Notes under the pieces: model-generated | Told to the model about the DNA's origin: nothing | Database searches by the model: none | What the model saw: the letters and a program-made list of their open reading frames with translations, nothing else | Shown: in pieces, positions 20,591 through 33,093 of the stretch | Position numbering within the stretch: position 1 is the first letter of the stretch | Layout: each line of letters begins with the position of its first letter | Assembly: GCF_040939455.1 (NCBI RefSeq) | Contig: NC_134106.1 | Coordinates: forward strand, 84,699,001 to 84,763,000 | Direction: 5' to 3' | Source of the DNA: Microcebus murinus | Lineage: Eukaryota > Chordata > Mammalia > Primates > Cheirogaleidae | DNA: 64,000 nucleotides | Position numbers and translations under genes: made by a program

Positions 20591-22720
20591 GTATTGATGA
20601 TTCTAAATCTTTTGCCTTTCCACATAAATTTCAGAATCAACTTGTTGATATTTACAAAGTGACTTGCTATGATTTTGATTGGAATGTCATTGAATTTATA
20701 GATCATGTTGGGAAGAACATGATCTTGACAATATTGAGTCTTCCTATCCATGAATCTGAGTATCTCTACTTATTTAGATCTTTTATTTCTTTCATCATAG
20801 TTTTGTAGTTTTTTCATAAAAATCTTATACATATTTTGTTAGTTCATACATAAGAATTCATTTTTTGGTGCTAATGTAATTGTTAATGTGTTTTTAATTT
20901 TAAATTCTAATTGTTCATTCTTGGTTTGTTAGAAAGCAAATGACTTTTGTATATTAACCTTGTAATCTGCACTCTTGCTATAATCACCTCTTAGTTCTAC
21001 TTTTTTTATTACTTCATAGGAATTGTCTACATAGACAATCATTTAATCTGCAAACAAAGGCAGTTTATTTTTTTCTTTCCAATATTTATACCTTTATTTT
21101 TTATTTCTTGTGTTATTGCATTAGCTAGGACTTCTAACATAAGGCTGAATATGAGTGGTAAGAAGGATATTATCTTCTTGTTCCTTATCTTAGGAGGAAA
21201 TCTTCTAGTTTCCTACCATTAAAGTATGATGTTACTGTAGGTTTTTTGCAAGGATGTATTATCAAGTTGAGAAAGTTCATCTTTATTCCCAGTTTTCAGA
21301 GTGGTTTTTTTTTTTAAAAAAAAAACACAAATAGATGTTGGATTTTGTCAAATGATTTTTCATTATCTATTGATAAGATATTATAATTTTTCTTTTTTAG
21401 TAATATGATGGATTGCATTAAATGATTTTGAATGCTGAACCAGTCTTGCATATCTGAAATAAATTTCAATTGGTTGTGGTCTATCATTCTTTTTATATAT
21501 TCTTGGATTCAATTTGTTAATGTTTCATTGAGGATTTTTGGTTCTATGTTCATGAGAGATATTGGTCTGTGATTTTCATTCCTTGTAATGTATTTGTCTA
21601 ATTTTGGTATAATGATAATGCTGAACATTTAAAATAAATTAGAAAGTATTCTCTCTACTATTTCCTGGAACAGATTGTAGATAATTTGTATCATTTCTTC
21701 CTTAAATGTTTCATATAACTTATTAGTGATGCACCATCTGGGCCTGGTGTTTTGTTTTTTAGAATGTTATTAATTATTGATTTAATTCCTTTAATGGATA
21801 TATGCCTATTTTGATTATCTTTTTCTCCCTGTGTGAGTTTTGGTATAATACATGTCATGTGTCTTTCAAAAAATTAGTCCATTTCATCTAAGTTATCAAA
21901 TTTGTGGGCATTGAGTTATTCAATATGTTTCTTTATTTTATTTTTAATGTCATAGAATCAGTAGAAATGGACCTTCGTTCATTGCTGATATTAGTAATTT
22001 GTGTCCTCTCTCCTTTTTATGATTGGTCTGGCAACAAGTTTATTGATTTTATTGCTCTTTTTAATAATCAGCTTTTGGTTTTATTAATGTTTTCTTTTGT
22101 TTTATTGTTTTCAATTTCGTTGATTTCTGCTCTAATTTTTAATTTTCCTTTTCTGCTACAAAATTTGAATTTAATTCAATCATATTTTTCTATTTTCCTA
22201 AGATGGAAGCTTAGATTATTGATTTTAGATATTTTTTCTCATATACGCATTGAATGCTATAAAATTCCTTCTAAGCACTGCTTTTTGTGCATCCCACCCA
22301 TTTTGATAAGTTGTATTTTTATTTCATTTAGTTTAAAATATTTTTAAACTTCTCTCAAGACTTCTTCTTTGACTCGTGTATTATTTAAAAGTGGGTTGTT
22401 TAGTCTCCAAACATTTTGGGATTTTCTAGCTATCCCTTTTTGATTTCTAGATTAATTCTATTGTAATCTGAGTGCATAGTTTTTATGATTTCTGTTCTTT
22501 TAAATGTGTTTTATGTCATAAGATATCCTCTCTCTTGGTAAATGTTCCGTGTGAGTTTAAGAATGTGTATTCTGCTGTTGTAGGATAAAGTATTCTATAA
22601 ATGTCAATTAAATGCAGACGATGATGTTGTTCAGCTCAACTATCTGCTTACTTATTTTCTTGCTTGCTGGATCTGTCAATTACTGACAGAGGTATGCTGA
22701 AATTTTTGACGGCAATAGTG
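20591..22720 (-). mobile_element. Second antisense L1M ORF2 fragment
   Basis: At about 20590 the L1 text jumps back. 'cttttgcctttccacataaa' belongs to a consensus position already passed near 19550. A second copy thus begins here in the same orientation and runs through the RT region to 'gaggtatgctgaaatttttg'. The 147-residue plus-strand frame at 21904-22347 is antisense to ORF2 and not a gene. Confidence 0.75.
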
Positions 22721-22985
22721 GAAACAAGCCATTATAATATAATGGGATAAGCACTGCCCAAAAGGAGGAAGTGATTTAAATCTACCCAGGAATGGTGTGT
22801 CTTAAGTCTGAATAGATATTGAGGATGGGTGGAGTGGAGAGGTGCAGAGAGGGAGGAAGGGGCCTGGCATGACATGGCCTAGCTCATGTGAAGGATTTTG
22901 GCATTGTGGTAAAATACTGTTCACATGTTAAAGAATTCTCTTGCAGCTGTGACATCATTAGAAGGCTGATATTCCAAACAAAAAA

Positions 22986-23305
22986 AAAAAAACATATTTT
23001 TTTCCTCTTCCGGATCCTTCTTTGCCTGTAGCCCAACCTCACTCTGCCCATTAACTTCCCACATAGCCCTCAAGTGACAGGTCAAGCACTATGTCCTACA
23101 TGAAGTGCTTTCCTGAGACTGCACTCCATTTATTAATAATTAAAACAACCATTTTAAAACTTTGCAATTGTTGGTTTGCATATGTACTCCTCCATGGACC
23201 CTTAGCTCTTCTCTGGCAAGGAGCCTGCCCTTTCATCTCAGCATCCCTAACGCCTAATCCAGACCTCGCAGTGGTACTTGCTCACAAATGAACACCCAGG
23301 TGATG
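22986..23305 (+). mobile_element. L2 3' region, sense
   Basis: 'catgaagtgctttcctgaga' and a following 'ggcaaggagcctgccctttc' then 'cagcatccctaacgcctaat' follow the L2 3' UTR, which ends in an 'agggcaggg' block and short tail. Divergence is high, as expected for L2. The 66-residue frame inside is incidental. Confidence 0.6.
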
Positions 23306-23344
23306 CTTACTGCAGCATGGACTGCAGGACTTCCGTCTCCCGGC

Positions 23345-23502
23345 ATGAATCCAGTCTGCCCTGTTTAGTAACTGTGTGACTTTGGGCAAGTTAATTAACC
23401 CCAGTTTTCTAAGTGGAAGAAAATAATAAAATACAGAGAAGTGAGGCCTGGGAAGCACGTAGCACGGTATTTACACAGGAGCTTTCTGTGAATGACAGGT
23501 GT
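23345..23502 (+). mobile_element. MIR, sense (first of three)
   Basis: 'actgtgtgactttgggcaag' followed by 'ttaattaaccccagttttct' is the MIR core. It continues to a 'gggaagcacgtagcacggta' block and 'gaatgacag' at the end. MIR is an ancient tRNA-derived SINE. Confidence 0.8.
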
Positions 23503-23689
23503 TCCCAGTTAGCGCTTGCTGGGAAAGTGAGGGCGAGCTCCAGGCAGAACACTTTAGCCTGACACTGTCCCAGATTTCCAGGGACATATGGAACATGGCA
23601 CACATTGTAGCACCCTCTCAGAATACCTGCTTCACACAGATGCTTCCCTAGGTACATAGATGCAGATGGGTCGACCTCCTTGGTTCTCA

Positions 23690-23832
23690 ATTCTCTGATC
23701 TATTAAATGCAGCTGATTTAATAGGTTGTTTGTGAGGACTAAAAGACTAAATGTAAATGTAAAGTGCTTAGGACAGTTCTTGATATATAGCAGTCACTCT
23801 GTGAGCCATCGCCACTATTAGTAGTAGTATGA
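23690..23832 (+). mobile_element. MIR 3' half, sense (second)
   Basis: 'taggttgtttgtgaggacta' and 'aaagtgcttaggacagttct' match the 3' half of MIR. The tail ends in a degenerate TAG-type triplet run. Confidence 0.7.
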
Positions 23833-23864
23833 GCAGTAGTGATAGCAGCAGTATAAATTCTATC

Positions 23865-23966
23865 CTTGTGTGGTTTTGAGGTTTACTTAAATGAGGCGAA
23901 GTATATGAAGTTCTTGACCCCATACAGGCGGAGAAATGAGCCTTCAATAAATGTCAGCTGTTAGCC
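23865..23966 (+). mobile_element. MIR 3' tail, sense (third)
   Basis: 'ggttttgaggtttacttaaa' and 'cttcaataaatgtcagctgt' are a third MIR 3' tail, in the same orientation as the previous two. Confidence 0.55.
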
Positions 23967-25285
23967 TCTCTGTGGTTGTTAAGCCACATTCCATTTCCGA
24001 AGGACTACACCTTTCCAAGTGGCTCTCTGTTTCCTGTGTTCTCCTCTGCTAGGTGCTACACCAGCCTCCAGAACACACTCTCCGCCCTGCTCTCTTTTCT
24101 AACTCCGTGTCATGCCGTATGTAAGACACTGTGATTTTTATGTGCAAAACACAAGGCAGCTTTCATAAAATTTTAGCTTCAAAGACAACATCAAAAGGTT
24201 GTGTTTGATGTTTCCAAAGACCTGAGTGTTTCACTTCATGACTATTCATCGACAGGTGATTTGACTGATCCTTCTTTTGCAGTTTTCAGCCGGCTGCTTG
24301 GCACTACCTGACAAGAAGAGTGGCTGCGTGTGTGTTGCTCTCTTGTCAGCGATGACAGCGATTGGGGAATATACTTGAAATCGAATAACAAAAATAAGTT
24401 CCTCCTTAGGGTTTCTTTTTCCTATAAAATCGTATCAGTATTCTTAAATTACAAACCACAGCGTTCACCCCTACGGCAACTTATGTTGAGTGAACCGCAA
24501 GTCCGAGACAGGTCTGATGCCCCTGCAGTTTAATCTGCTCTCCAAGCATACCTAAGAATTATCTTCCAGCAAAATTGTTTCCTTACTTCCTTTCTCTCTA
24601 TTTGAGGTATGATATGAGGCTATGAAAGAAGAGAATAAAAAGAATGAGTAAAAAAGTTAAATGAAGAAACAAAAATACATGAGAATGAGATAATATAGTT
24701 TGAAACTTTGAATATGTGTCTGCAAAATGGTTTAAAAAATGCAAAAACAAAACACCAAATAGACAATGGGTGTTTTTTTTTTTTTCCTTTCTTATGCTTG
24801 GAGTTGTCTGTCTTTGTTACAATGAGGCAAAATCATAGTTAAACAGGAAATGCAAATACCACGATTACTGACTTCGTGTAGCCTCACTGCGTTTTTTATT
24901 AAAGCTTGTGTTTAGCATCTTGCCTACCCAACATTTAACATATGGGCCATGAAGGTGAGGGCGCTGTAAGAACCTTCACTCGTGCAGTCTTTCTCCAGAA
25001 GCTTCCAAACAACCTGAATGTTAAATTGTTATAAAAAAAAGAGAGAAAATTTTGACATTTTAAAACCCTTGAAAAGGAAGGATAAAACGCCAGAGTTACA
25101 AGTATTTTAATATCTGCAGGGAAGGTTAATAGAGCAAGGAGACCTCTGAGTGAGGGATGACTTTGAGATGCTTCTAGCACAGGAGGGTCCCTGGGGCTGG
25201 CAAAGGTGCAAAGTCATTGCAAAGACCCCCAAGCAGCAGGGGATGGGCTTGGAAGCCTTTGAACTGTAGCAAAAAATTTAACTAT

Positions 25286-25316
<31 letters not shown>

Positions 25317-26180
25317 GATTGTGTGCCCACACGTGTGTTTGGAACTCAAGAGACACAAAAACCCTCTTTATTAGCATCTCAAAAAAGAAAAAAATCCAGT
25401 AGTACACTTGGGAATCTAGCCTTTATTTCTGCCTCACCTCTATAAAGTTACATCTTTTGAAAAGGGACTCCTTTTGAGTTTAGGTCAAAATCTATTGGAG
25501 AACAAACTAACTTTTACAGTCTTTTTAATGTATGTTTTAAGCCAGTTATATATATAACAGGACTTTTTTGTGTGTGATTTTTTTTTTTTGAAAAGAAAAA
25601 TCTTCATGCTTCTTTTAGTAGAATCTGTATCGAGGAAGACTGTGGATAAGAAAGAATAAATTTTTCAAAATCTGCCAGAAGTGGAGCACATAGCAGTTTG
25701 TATGAATGGTACTTTTTAAAAGTTCAGTCTTTCGTTAGTGAGAACTTGAAAGCTAGAACTATTAAGTGCCTTTCAAATGTATATAACAAAAATAGCCTGA
25801 TATTTTATAGAAAACTATATTTTCTATTTTTGAAATAGCTAGAACTGTTTTACATGAAGGCATCTTTCTTTAGAAATGTAATTTGTTGCATTTTGTTTAG
25901 ATAATGAATAGAATTTCAATGCAGTTGTTAAATTGAATCCTAACTGTTTAATTTAGGGTTTGCTTCTAATCTTTGGATGACAGATTTAAAGCCTTAAAAG
26001 AAAGTCAAATATCATATTTTGAATAGAGGACATATTTATTTGATCATTGTTATAAAATGCACACACTTTCCATGACACTGGCTCTCTCCTCTCCTGCTGA
26101 GGGGTCAGGCCTGGGCTGGGAATAGTCTCCTTCACACAAACCTTGTGTCTTCCAACAAGACATTTCAATACCTTACCTTG
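23967..26180. other. Unassigned DNA with a TG microsatellite
   Basis: About 2.2 kb without a recognised gene or transposon. A pyrimidine-rich stretch ending in 'tcttttgcag' near 24280 resembles a splice acceptor, but no exon-like frame or donor follows. AT-rich flanks and short homopolymers are the only other features. Confidence 0.5.
25286..25317 (+). repeat. (TG)n microsatellite
   Basis: About 14 TG units with one early TT interruption. Alternating purine-pyrimidine sequence of this kind can adopt Z-DNA. Confidence 0.95.
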
Positions 26181-26312
26181 CTATTTCTTTATGTGTGAAA
26201 TGGAAATGATAATGCCTACTTTATAGTGTTCTTTGGGGATTGAATGAAATGATACATGTTAAATGTTGGGCTCATGGTAAGTAATCCCTCAATGAACAGT
26301 GTTATTGTGCAG
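26181..26312 (+). mobile_element. MIR, sense
   Basis: 'gtgtgaaatggaaatgataa', 'ggggattgaatgaaatgata' and 'tccctcaatgaacagtgtta' match the 3' half of MIR. Confidence 0.75.
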
Positions 26313-26580
26313 ACTGGGAGTAGTCTGAACTGTTGGTACTACAGTCTGAACTTAGTACCACTCCTCCTGGAGCAGAGTTCCTCAGCCAGGGCCACCTTTA
26401 TTTCCACTGACCTCTAACTGAAATGTAATATTTTCCTCTACTGAGAACACAGGCGACAAGTCACCCCATGCTTGAGAAGGGTCTGGAGCCCAGCTGAGAC
26501 TGTTATGAGCCACTGCTTGGATTGGGATTTGTTGAATATTTTTAATTCCTACCTCTCTTTGAAGTGTGGACATTCTATGT

Positions 26581-26796
26581 CAGGGGTAGGTATACTGTGG
26601 GCCTCAGGCCACATCCAGCCCTCTGTCTGGTTTTGTGAAGAAAGTGGCATTAATATAGCCTTGTCTATTTGTTTACTATTGTCTAGGGCTGCTTTGGCCA
26701 GTGAGGATAGAGTTAAGTAGTTGCTACAGAGACCCTATGTCCTGTAAGCCTAACACTCACCACCTGTCCCCTTCAGGAAAAGTTTGCTGACCCCTG
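26581..26796. mobile_element. MER3-type hAT element
   Basis: A 216-base element with inverted ends 'caggggtaggtatactgtg' and 'aaaagtttgctgacccctg'. Internal text 'ttactattgtctagggctgc' and 'gtagttgctacagagaccct' fits MER3, a non-autonomous hAT of about 210 bases. It is essentially full length. The expected 8-bp target duplication is not readable. Confidence 0.8.
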
Positions 26797-26854
26797 GAAT
26801 GCAAAATGCACCAGTTGCTACCTAGGTCAGATCATTCTCAGGTAGGAGTTGACA

Positions 26855-27010
26855 GCAAATGAAATATGACACATCAAGGCCCTATTATGAGCCAGCTACT
26901 CTGCTAGGTCCAGGAGACACAAAAATGAAAAACAAAAACAAAAAAACACACTAAAAAAACTCCCACAAAACAAGTCATTGCCCTAAGGGCTTTCTAGCTG
27001 TTAGTGGGCA
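26855..27010 (-). mobile_element. L2 3' end, antisense
   Basis: 'ctattatgagccagctactc' then 'gctaggtccaggagacaca' and an A-rich stretch is the reverse of the L2 3' end ('gagcacctactatgtgccag' type). The A-rich expansion at 26923-26967 is local. Confidence 0.6.
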
Positions 27011-27770
27011 CAGAAGAGAAAACAAGGACCTGCAATTGGCTATGGGAAGAGCTACACTGCAGGAAATCATAGGTGCATCCCAAGGACACGTGACAGTGGT
27101 TCCTTCTGAAGTCAGTTCAACTGTGTTTGGTCAGTTCCACTGTGCTGTTACTACAGAAAGTAGTTCAGGAAATTCACATTCTGTGTTCTTCTCCTTAGAA
27201 AATTAGCATTTGCATGAGAGAGATGACTAATGAAACACTAGCAAAACCCAGAGGACGATGTTTACTCACTCATGCGTCATAGGTAACGTGGAGTAGAAGG
27301 TCATGGTGATGGTGGTCTCCAGGGGCAGTGTGGGTGGTAGCAGAGCACTGGGTGAGGAGTAGCCTCATGGAGGAGCCAGGGTGGCAGGGTTGGGACTGAA
27401 TTGACCCTCACAGATCTTGGTTTCTGCATATCACTGTGGAGTTATTACTTAGTCGTCTCTCGATCAATTTTGGCTTTGATGCTCTGATTGTGGAAGAAAG
27501 AGAAATAACATTGTATATAACAACATCCACTTTGCAAATAATTTCTTAAGAATAGGCTTTTTTATAGTTATATGATATGCTTATTTTGTTATAATCATTT
27601 TCTTGGGGAACATTTCCTGATCTTGACTTCAAATGTAAGAGACACTGAATAACAGCATATTATGTATGTCCTAAAAAGGACATTTATTGATAAAGTCTCT
27701 GTTCTCCCTATGCATATCATTTCTGATTTTATAGATATTTATCCCCTAAACTTTTTTCTTGTGGAAATAA
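27011..27770. other. Unassigned DNA, no gene seen
   Basis: No family or gene is recognised. No frame of interest on either strand. Confidence 0.5.
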
Positions 27771-28235
27771 ACAAAGAGCACTAATGGAAAATAAACAGCG
27801 GCTATTTATTCAGAGCTGTCCATAGCAGGGAGTTAGTCACTATCACTTGATTTTGGCAAAGACCCAAAGGTAGGTAGGAGTCTAAAAGCCTCCTAGTGGA
27901 TGGAAAGGGAAGGCTTCGGGTATTGGAGGTTGTGGGCTTGATTTGGAGGTTGTTGGCCTGGGGAAGCTGGAGATGGGCCAGCCAGAAATGGGGCATTTAT
28001 GTGATTAGTTTGGGAGCAGCACGCTTGGTGTTCTCTGGTTGGTCGTGCTTTGGAGCAAGGGCAAAAGTAGAGGACCGGCCAGTCACTGACCAAGTCCTGG
28101 CCATCCTGGGCTGATTGCTACAGAGGTTGTGGTTTGGCCTCCTGGGCTGGTTGCTACAGACTGTGGGTCAGAGTCCTATTACCATGTGCAGTCTGGCCAT
28201 TGTCCCTAGTATTCAGTGTCTGACTTTCCAGTCTG
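27771..28235 (-). mobile_element. Possible antisense LTR (unassigned)
   Basis: A moderately GC-rich block in AT-rich surroundings. On the minus strand it reads CA-rich with 'tgtagcaaccagcccaggag' and 'tgtagcaatcagcccagga', a short direct duplication. On the plus strand, 'aataaacagcggctatttat' lies at its left. It looks like an LTR of an old endogenous retrovirus, but I cannot name it, and no internal region is recognised. Confidence 0.3.
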
Positions 28236-29659
28236 AATAGTTTTAATTGTTTAGCTCATCCTAACCACTTAACTGTTTCAGTTGGTCTTATTTTGATGAT
28301 CTTCAGTTTTATTTAATTTTTCTTGATGTGCCAGGATAAGAGTGGATTATCTATTAGAGGCACACATTTTCCATATGTTTATAGAGCACGAAGATAATCA
28401 TAAGTTTTTGTTTTATTTTGTTTTCTATCTGAAGAGGATTTTTTTTCACCTGTCCTGCTAAAACACCATACCATGATAGATGTGTTAGCTTTTTCACTTC
28501 ATTTAACTTAATTTTGTTTTAGTTTAGTTTGCCACTGTAACCCAGAGTCCATAATGGCTCCCCATCCTTATTTTGGATTGAATAGGTGGCTCCAACCTTA
28601 TAGTCTAAATGGAGTTTTCTTCTTTGTAACTGGCAGAATACTCATGTACCATATCACTGCTTCTTCAAGGGAACTCTCCTCCCTCCTGAAGCTGTTTTGA
28701 GGAAATATCCCCAGTCCACTCTATGCAGAGGGTACATTAGTCCTCAAGATGACTGAAGGAGGCACCTCATCCAAGTTTGGGTGATCTACATGCTTTTAAA
28801 GTGGCTATGGCAAGGTCTGCTGGCCGGATCTGAGTCTCTCTCTTGGGAATCAAAGCTGAGAAATACACAGAGGCATAAGGAGCTGGAGTTGGGCTTTTAT
28901 GAAATGAGTAGGATGCTTCAAGGAAGGTTGGGAAGTAGAATCAGAGTCAGGAGGAAGGTGAAGTTATGAGGAAACAAAAATTATGGTTAATCAGAAGCCA
29001 TGATGTAGTGAGAATGTTGGATAGAAATGGAAGAAAACCAGCTGTCAGAGAGAAGGGACCGTTGAAACTCAAAAGGCAGCAGAAGCACAGAGGAACTTTA
29101 TTATTGAATTAGCAGATTTTAGTGGCTGCTACAGGCTAAGGATTTTCACTCTGTAATTTTCAGATCATTTATAAAAATATAGATAAGATGGATTCCTATT
29201 CTATTCCTTGATGAGCCCAATATTTATCCTTTTTCATTAGAAAAATATGTTTTGGATAATTTTCTTATGCATGAGAAAATATAAAAATTGTATAAGGAAT
29301 GTACTTACTAAGGAGTTCTCCCCATAACTTCCCTCTTGATGGATTAGTTCAGGTTTTCCCAAGAATAGATCATTTTAGATTGAATACTGAGAATGGAAGG
29401 TGTACTTTTAAAAGAGGACTAAACAGAAAACACTAATGGTAACTTAAAGCTTGTGATTCTACATGTTAACATAATAATTTCTGAAGTTAAAAAATTAAAT
29501 TATATATTGAATAAAATTGAGGATGAAAGTACAAATCAATACATGAATATTAGTAAAATATAATATAACCAAGGCTACAAAGACACTCAAATTGTATGTA
29601 TGTGTTTGGGTGTGTACACACAATGTTATGAAACCTGCATTATCTCACCTAAATAGTTT
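28236..29659. other. Unassigned DNA, no gene seen
   Basis: T-rich to about 28530 and A-rich beyond 29100. Nothing is recognised. The 62-residue frame at 28781-28969 has no domain. Confidence 0.45.
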
Positions 29660-30060
29660 TATAGTGTGTATTAGACAGGATGAGTTATGTTGTGCTGCAG
29701 TAATAAGCAGCACCAAGTCTCAGCAGCCTGCCACACACAGTTCATTTCTTATTATATTCCACTGCTAGCATGGTCAGCAAGAGGTTTGCCACAGTTACTC
29801 AGGTCTTCCGGCTGACATAGACTCTGACTTTACACAGCTTATGTGACCACTGAGGTGGAGCGGAGAGAATGCTGAAGTTCACCTGCTTGCTCTTAGACCT
29901 TCTGCCCAGAAGCAATACTTATTATTTCCACGCATATTTCATAACCAAAGCAAGTAAGATGTCCACACTGACTTTCAAGGGAAAAGGAAGTATAATTGTA
30001 CCATGTGATTAGGAGGAGAATTTTTTCTAAGAAGTGCTAATGACTGTCAGGAAGGGTAGT
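29660..30060. mobile_element. Old interspersed repeat, family unassigned
   Basis: 'gtgctgcagtaataagcagc' near the left and 'attgtaccatgtgattagga' near the right remind me of a common mammalian LTR-like repeat whose left side reads like 'caataagcaaccccaaaatc'. The match is partial. Confidence 0.4.
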
Positions 30061-33000
30061 GTTTACTTTGGCTGTGAATAATGATCTGCAAACGGGGCAG
30101 AATGCCGAGGCACAGAAATCCTTGGCTACTCTGTGCTCCCTTTCTGTGGATACACTACCTTTCTTCAGGAAAACATTGTCCCTGGACAAATGCATTATGA
30201 CTTCTAAGATTGTTCTACTTTTGCCCCTTTAGCATTTATTTATTTAATAGCTTCCTTGGTTGCACGTTTAGTTAAACAAAAAATGTTAGAAGAAGGCAGG
30301 AAAATAGGCATAGAGTAACAAAAAACAGATGGGGAAAAATGAAAAAGAAATAACAAAATGGCTAATTTAGGCTCAAACTTATCAATAATTACTTTTAATG
30401 TAAATGATATCAACACTCTAACAAGCAGAGATTTTCAGATTGGAAACAAAAACCAGTGCCAACTGTATTCTGTCTATAAGAGAAAGCAGGGAAGAGGAGA
30501 AATTAATGCAAAATGAAACAGGTAACAAAGAAAATTAACAAAGTTGAATGTTGATTCTGTGATGCCTATTCTGGCAGCCTTGGCAGGCCGAAATTCCATT
30601 TTTTGTCTTTTCAGGCAAAAGATGTTGCCTTATGATGTTGCCTGAAGCTCTACTGGCTTCTCTGCCTCCTAGTGGTCACTCCCTGACCAGTTTCTCCAAC
30701 TTTTGCAGTGGGCCATGAATCAAAACATATTTTGTGAATAAAAGCTGTATGCAGATAGATAAGTACACCTCAAGAACTTCTTTTCCCTTCCACAATCTGG
30801 ACACTCAAACCCTTTCTGCCCCAGCCACTCTTCAATTCCTTCAAATGGCATTTAAAATAAATTTTGTCCAGAATGTGTAGGTATTCTCAGTGGGAGCATT
30901 GTTAAGCCACTCTGTTATAGCCAGAAGTGGACATTCTCTGTAAATTATTATTACTGATGATTGTTCACGGATTTGGCCATATCGTGAAAGTAGTTTTTTT
31001 ACATCCTTTCTATATAGATATGTCTATTGAGTTATTTACAATAGAAATAGTAGTAGTAGAAGTATCTGAAATTTGACTTACTTTTGGATCTGTAATTCAT
31101 TGCTTAAAATATTTTAAAAATATAGCTTTACAACTATAGTTTTAAAAATATAGCTATTTTTATGCCAAAAAAATGCTTGTCACCACCAGGCAATATAATG
31201 GAAGGTAGTAGAAATTGGCCAAACTCTCATAGTGGAAGCTTGGAATGGCTGTTATAGTTAATTCATATTTCTATCTCTCAGACAGTGACTATCTGTTAAA
31301 ATATCTATCTGCTTTTTCAGAGGAACTGTATAACTTTTAGCAAAATATAATTCAATTAAGGTAAAAAAATTAAGCAATACATTTACTCATAGGGAATTTA
31401 GTATTTTTTGAAATGTTTCAAAATTATGCTTTTAACCCTAAAGCTACTAAATTTGTCAAAAATACAAACAAGGATGGATTTTGAAAGTCAATGTGTCACC
31501 ATAATCTTAAAACTCTTTTGGAATAATCTTTAGTCTCTAAAAGTAAGAAGCCTTTTACAACAGAAGGAAAGAATGATCGAATTGCTATGTAATATGTATG
31601 CTATTATTGATTTAAAAAATCCCACAAAAATAAAAATATGTGCATTTTTTCTCCCAAATCTATTATTAAATTGATAATTCAACTTTTATTTATTCAGATT
31701 AGGGAAACAGTGTATATCTATATTAGAGTAAGAAAACACAGATTCTTCTGATAGTTTTGTTTTTCAGTATTTTATTTATAATCATTTTATTCTGAACTCA
31801 GATCCCAATTTTTTGATCTACTGACTATGTTGATTAAAGGGTCTCCTTGGCTCACCCATCCCAACTCCCTTTTTAGTGCCTCAGCAAGTAATATTGAAAA
31901 GAGCTTTTAGACAGTTAATAGCTATTGCTTCTCTTGGTTTGCTTCCATTGGTGGTGTTATGACCAAATCTTTCAGAAATTTGTTTTTGTGCTTTTAAATG
32001 CAAATTCAAATCTGTGGGAGAGAACACATCTTGAAAAATCCTGCCCCTTGCTTTGTGATTTGCATATTGGAACAACTCAGGATCTACATTTGGTGATTGC
32101 TGCTCGAGATATGCTCTGAACACTTCATAATTAAAATGGATTTTCAATGTATCCAATTAAACTTTACCTTTGAAGCCAAAATTACAATTAGCGAAACAGT
32201 ACTTTGGATACTATGTCTGGGTTGTTTGAAAATATTTAGAGATTATTTGGAAGACACTGTTTGCTTAATAATGCTCTTTCTGGATTTGGCTGAATTTTTA
32301 GCACTATGTAACAATTTCCAAATTACATGCATTTTCTTGAAGTAGTTTGGAGTATAGAGAGACAGTTTTTAGTAGTATATTATGGGCCATTAATTGAACT
32401 CCGTCAATGTATGTCAGCATTAAAATAATATTAAAAGTCATTCATTTTTGGTTGAAATTACAGGTTGAGATGATAGTCCAAGGTCACATTGGATGTCTCA
32501 TGTGCATAAACACTCCATCGCCTCCTTTGGGATGGCAGGTCATCACCCATCCCACCCACACATGGTGTCTTTTTTATTTACATGAATATTTAAAGATATA
32601 CATAGACAAATGGTGATGAGAGTGAGGTCCCCAGAATATCACCATTCACATTTCTGAACAAAAGAAAGGCCATTCTCATCCTTTCTAGAAAGTGTACTCA
32701 AAGGAAGGAGTTATCCAGAAAAATGTTCTAGACTGTCTGAGACCCCGCTTCTAGTCATTCCTGATCTTCTCAGATTCACCTGTTTCCTGGGCCTTTGGCC
32801 AGTTGATCTTGGCTTATCCAATACTGATTCTTTATAGGTTTAGGTAACTATAGAATTTGTCTTACAATTCAAAAGAGTTTTTAGACTAAAAGGGGGTACT
32901 GCTAATAATTGCACTGCCACCATAGACCTAAACTGGGTCTCAGTGTGTGAACCAGAGCATATGGCCAAGTCAAATTTGAACTACTAACTTCCTGCAGCCA

Positions 33001-33088
33001 CAATCTGATAGACTTCTGTTTGCCCACCTGCAATGTTATCTGGGCTTCCCTGTTGACTCTGAGGTGTAAGAATAGTGGTTTCAGCTTG
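30061..33088. other. Long unassigned AT-rich region
   Basis: About 3 kb with no transposon I can name. It contains the unusual minus-strand frame at 31881-32156, described separately. Otherwise it shows only short homopolymers and AT blocks, for example around 31100-31160. Confidence 0.45.
31881..32156 (-). pseudogene. Unrecognised 91-residue frame, possible retrocopy or gene remnant
   Basis: A minus-strand open frame whose product is unlike random AT-rich translation. It is hydrophilic and mixed in composition, with the stretches FNYEVFRAYLEQQSPNVDPE, LFQYANHKARGRIFQDVFS and LHLKAQKQISERFGHN. It reads like part of a folded soluble protein. I cannot match it to a family. Upstream on the same strand I see no continuation of the frame and no splice signals, and downstream the stop is followed by ordinary sequence with no poly(A) tail. 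It could be a decayed processed pseudogene, a transposase fragment, or chance. I call it a pseudogene only provisionally. Confidence 0.25.
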
Positions 33089-33093
33089 GAGCC

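Noticed and set aside
21904..22347. 147-residue hydrophobic plus-strand frame resembling a membrane protein
   Set aside because: It is antisense to L1 ORF2; the T-rich strand gives phenylalanine, leucine and isoleucine by composition.
24270..24535. Possible exon with a pyrimidine-rich acceptor ending in 'tcttttgcag'
   Set aside because: No coherent coding frame continues to a donor site and nothing recognisable is encoded.
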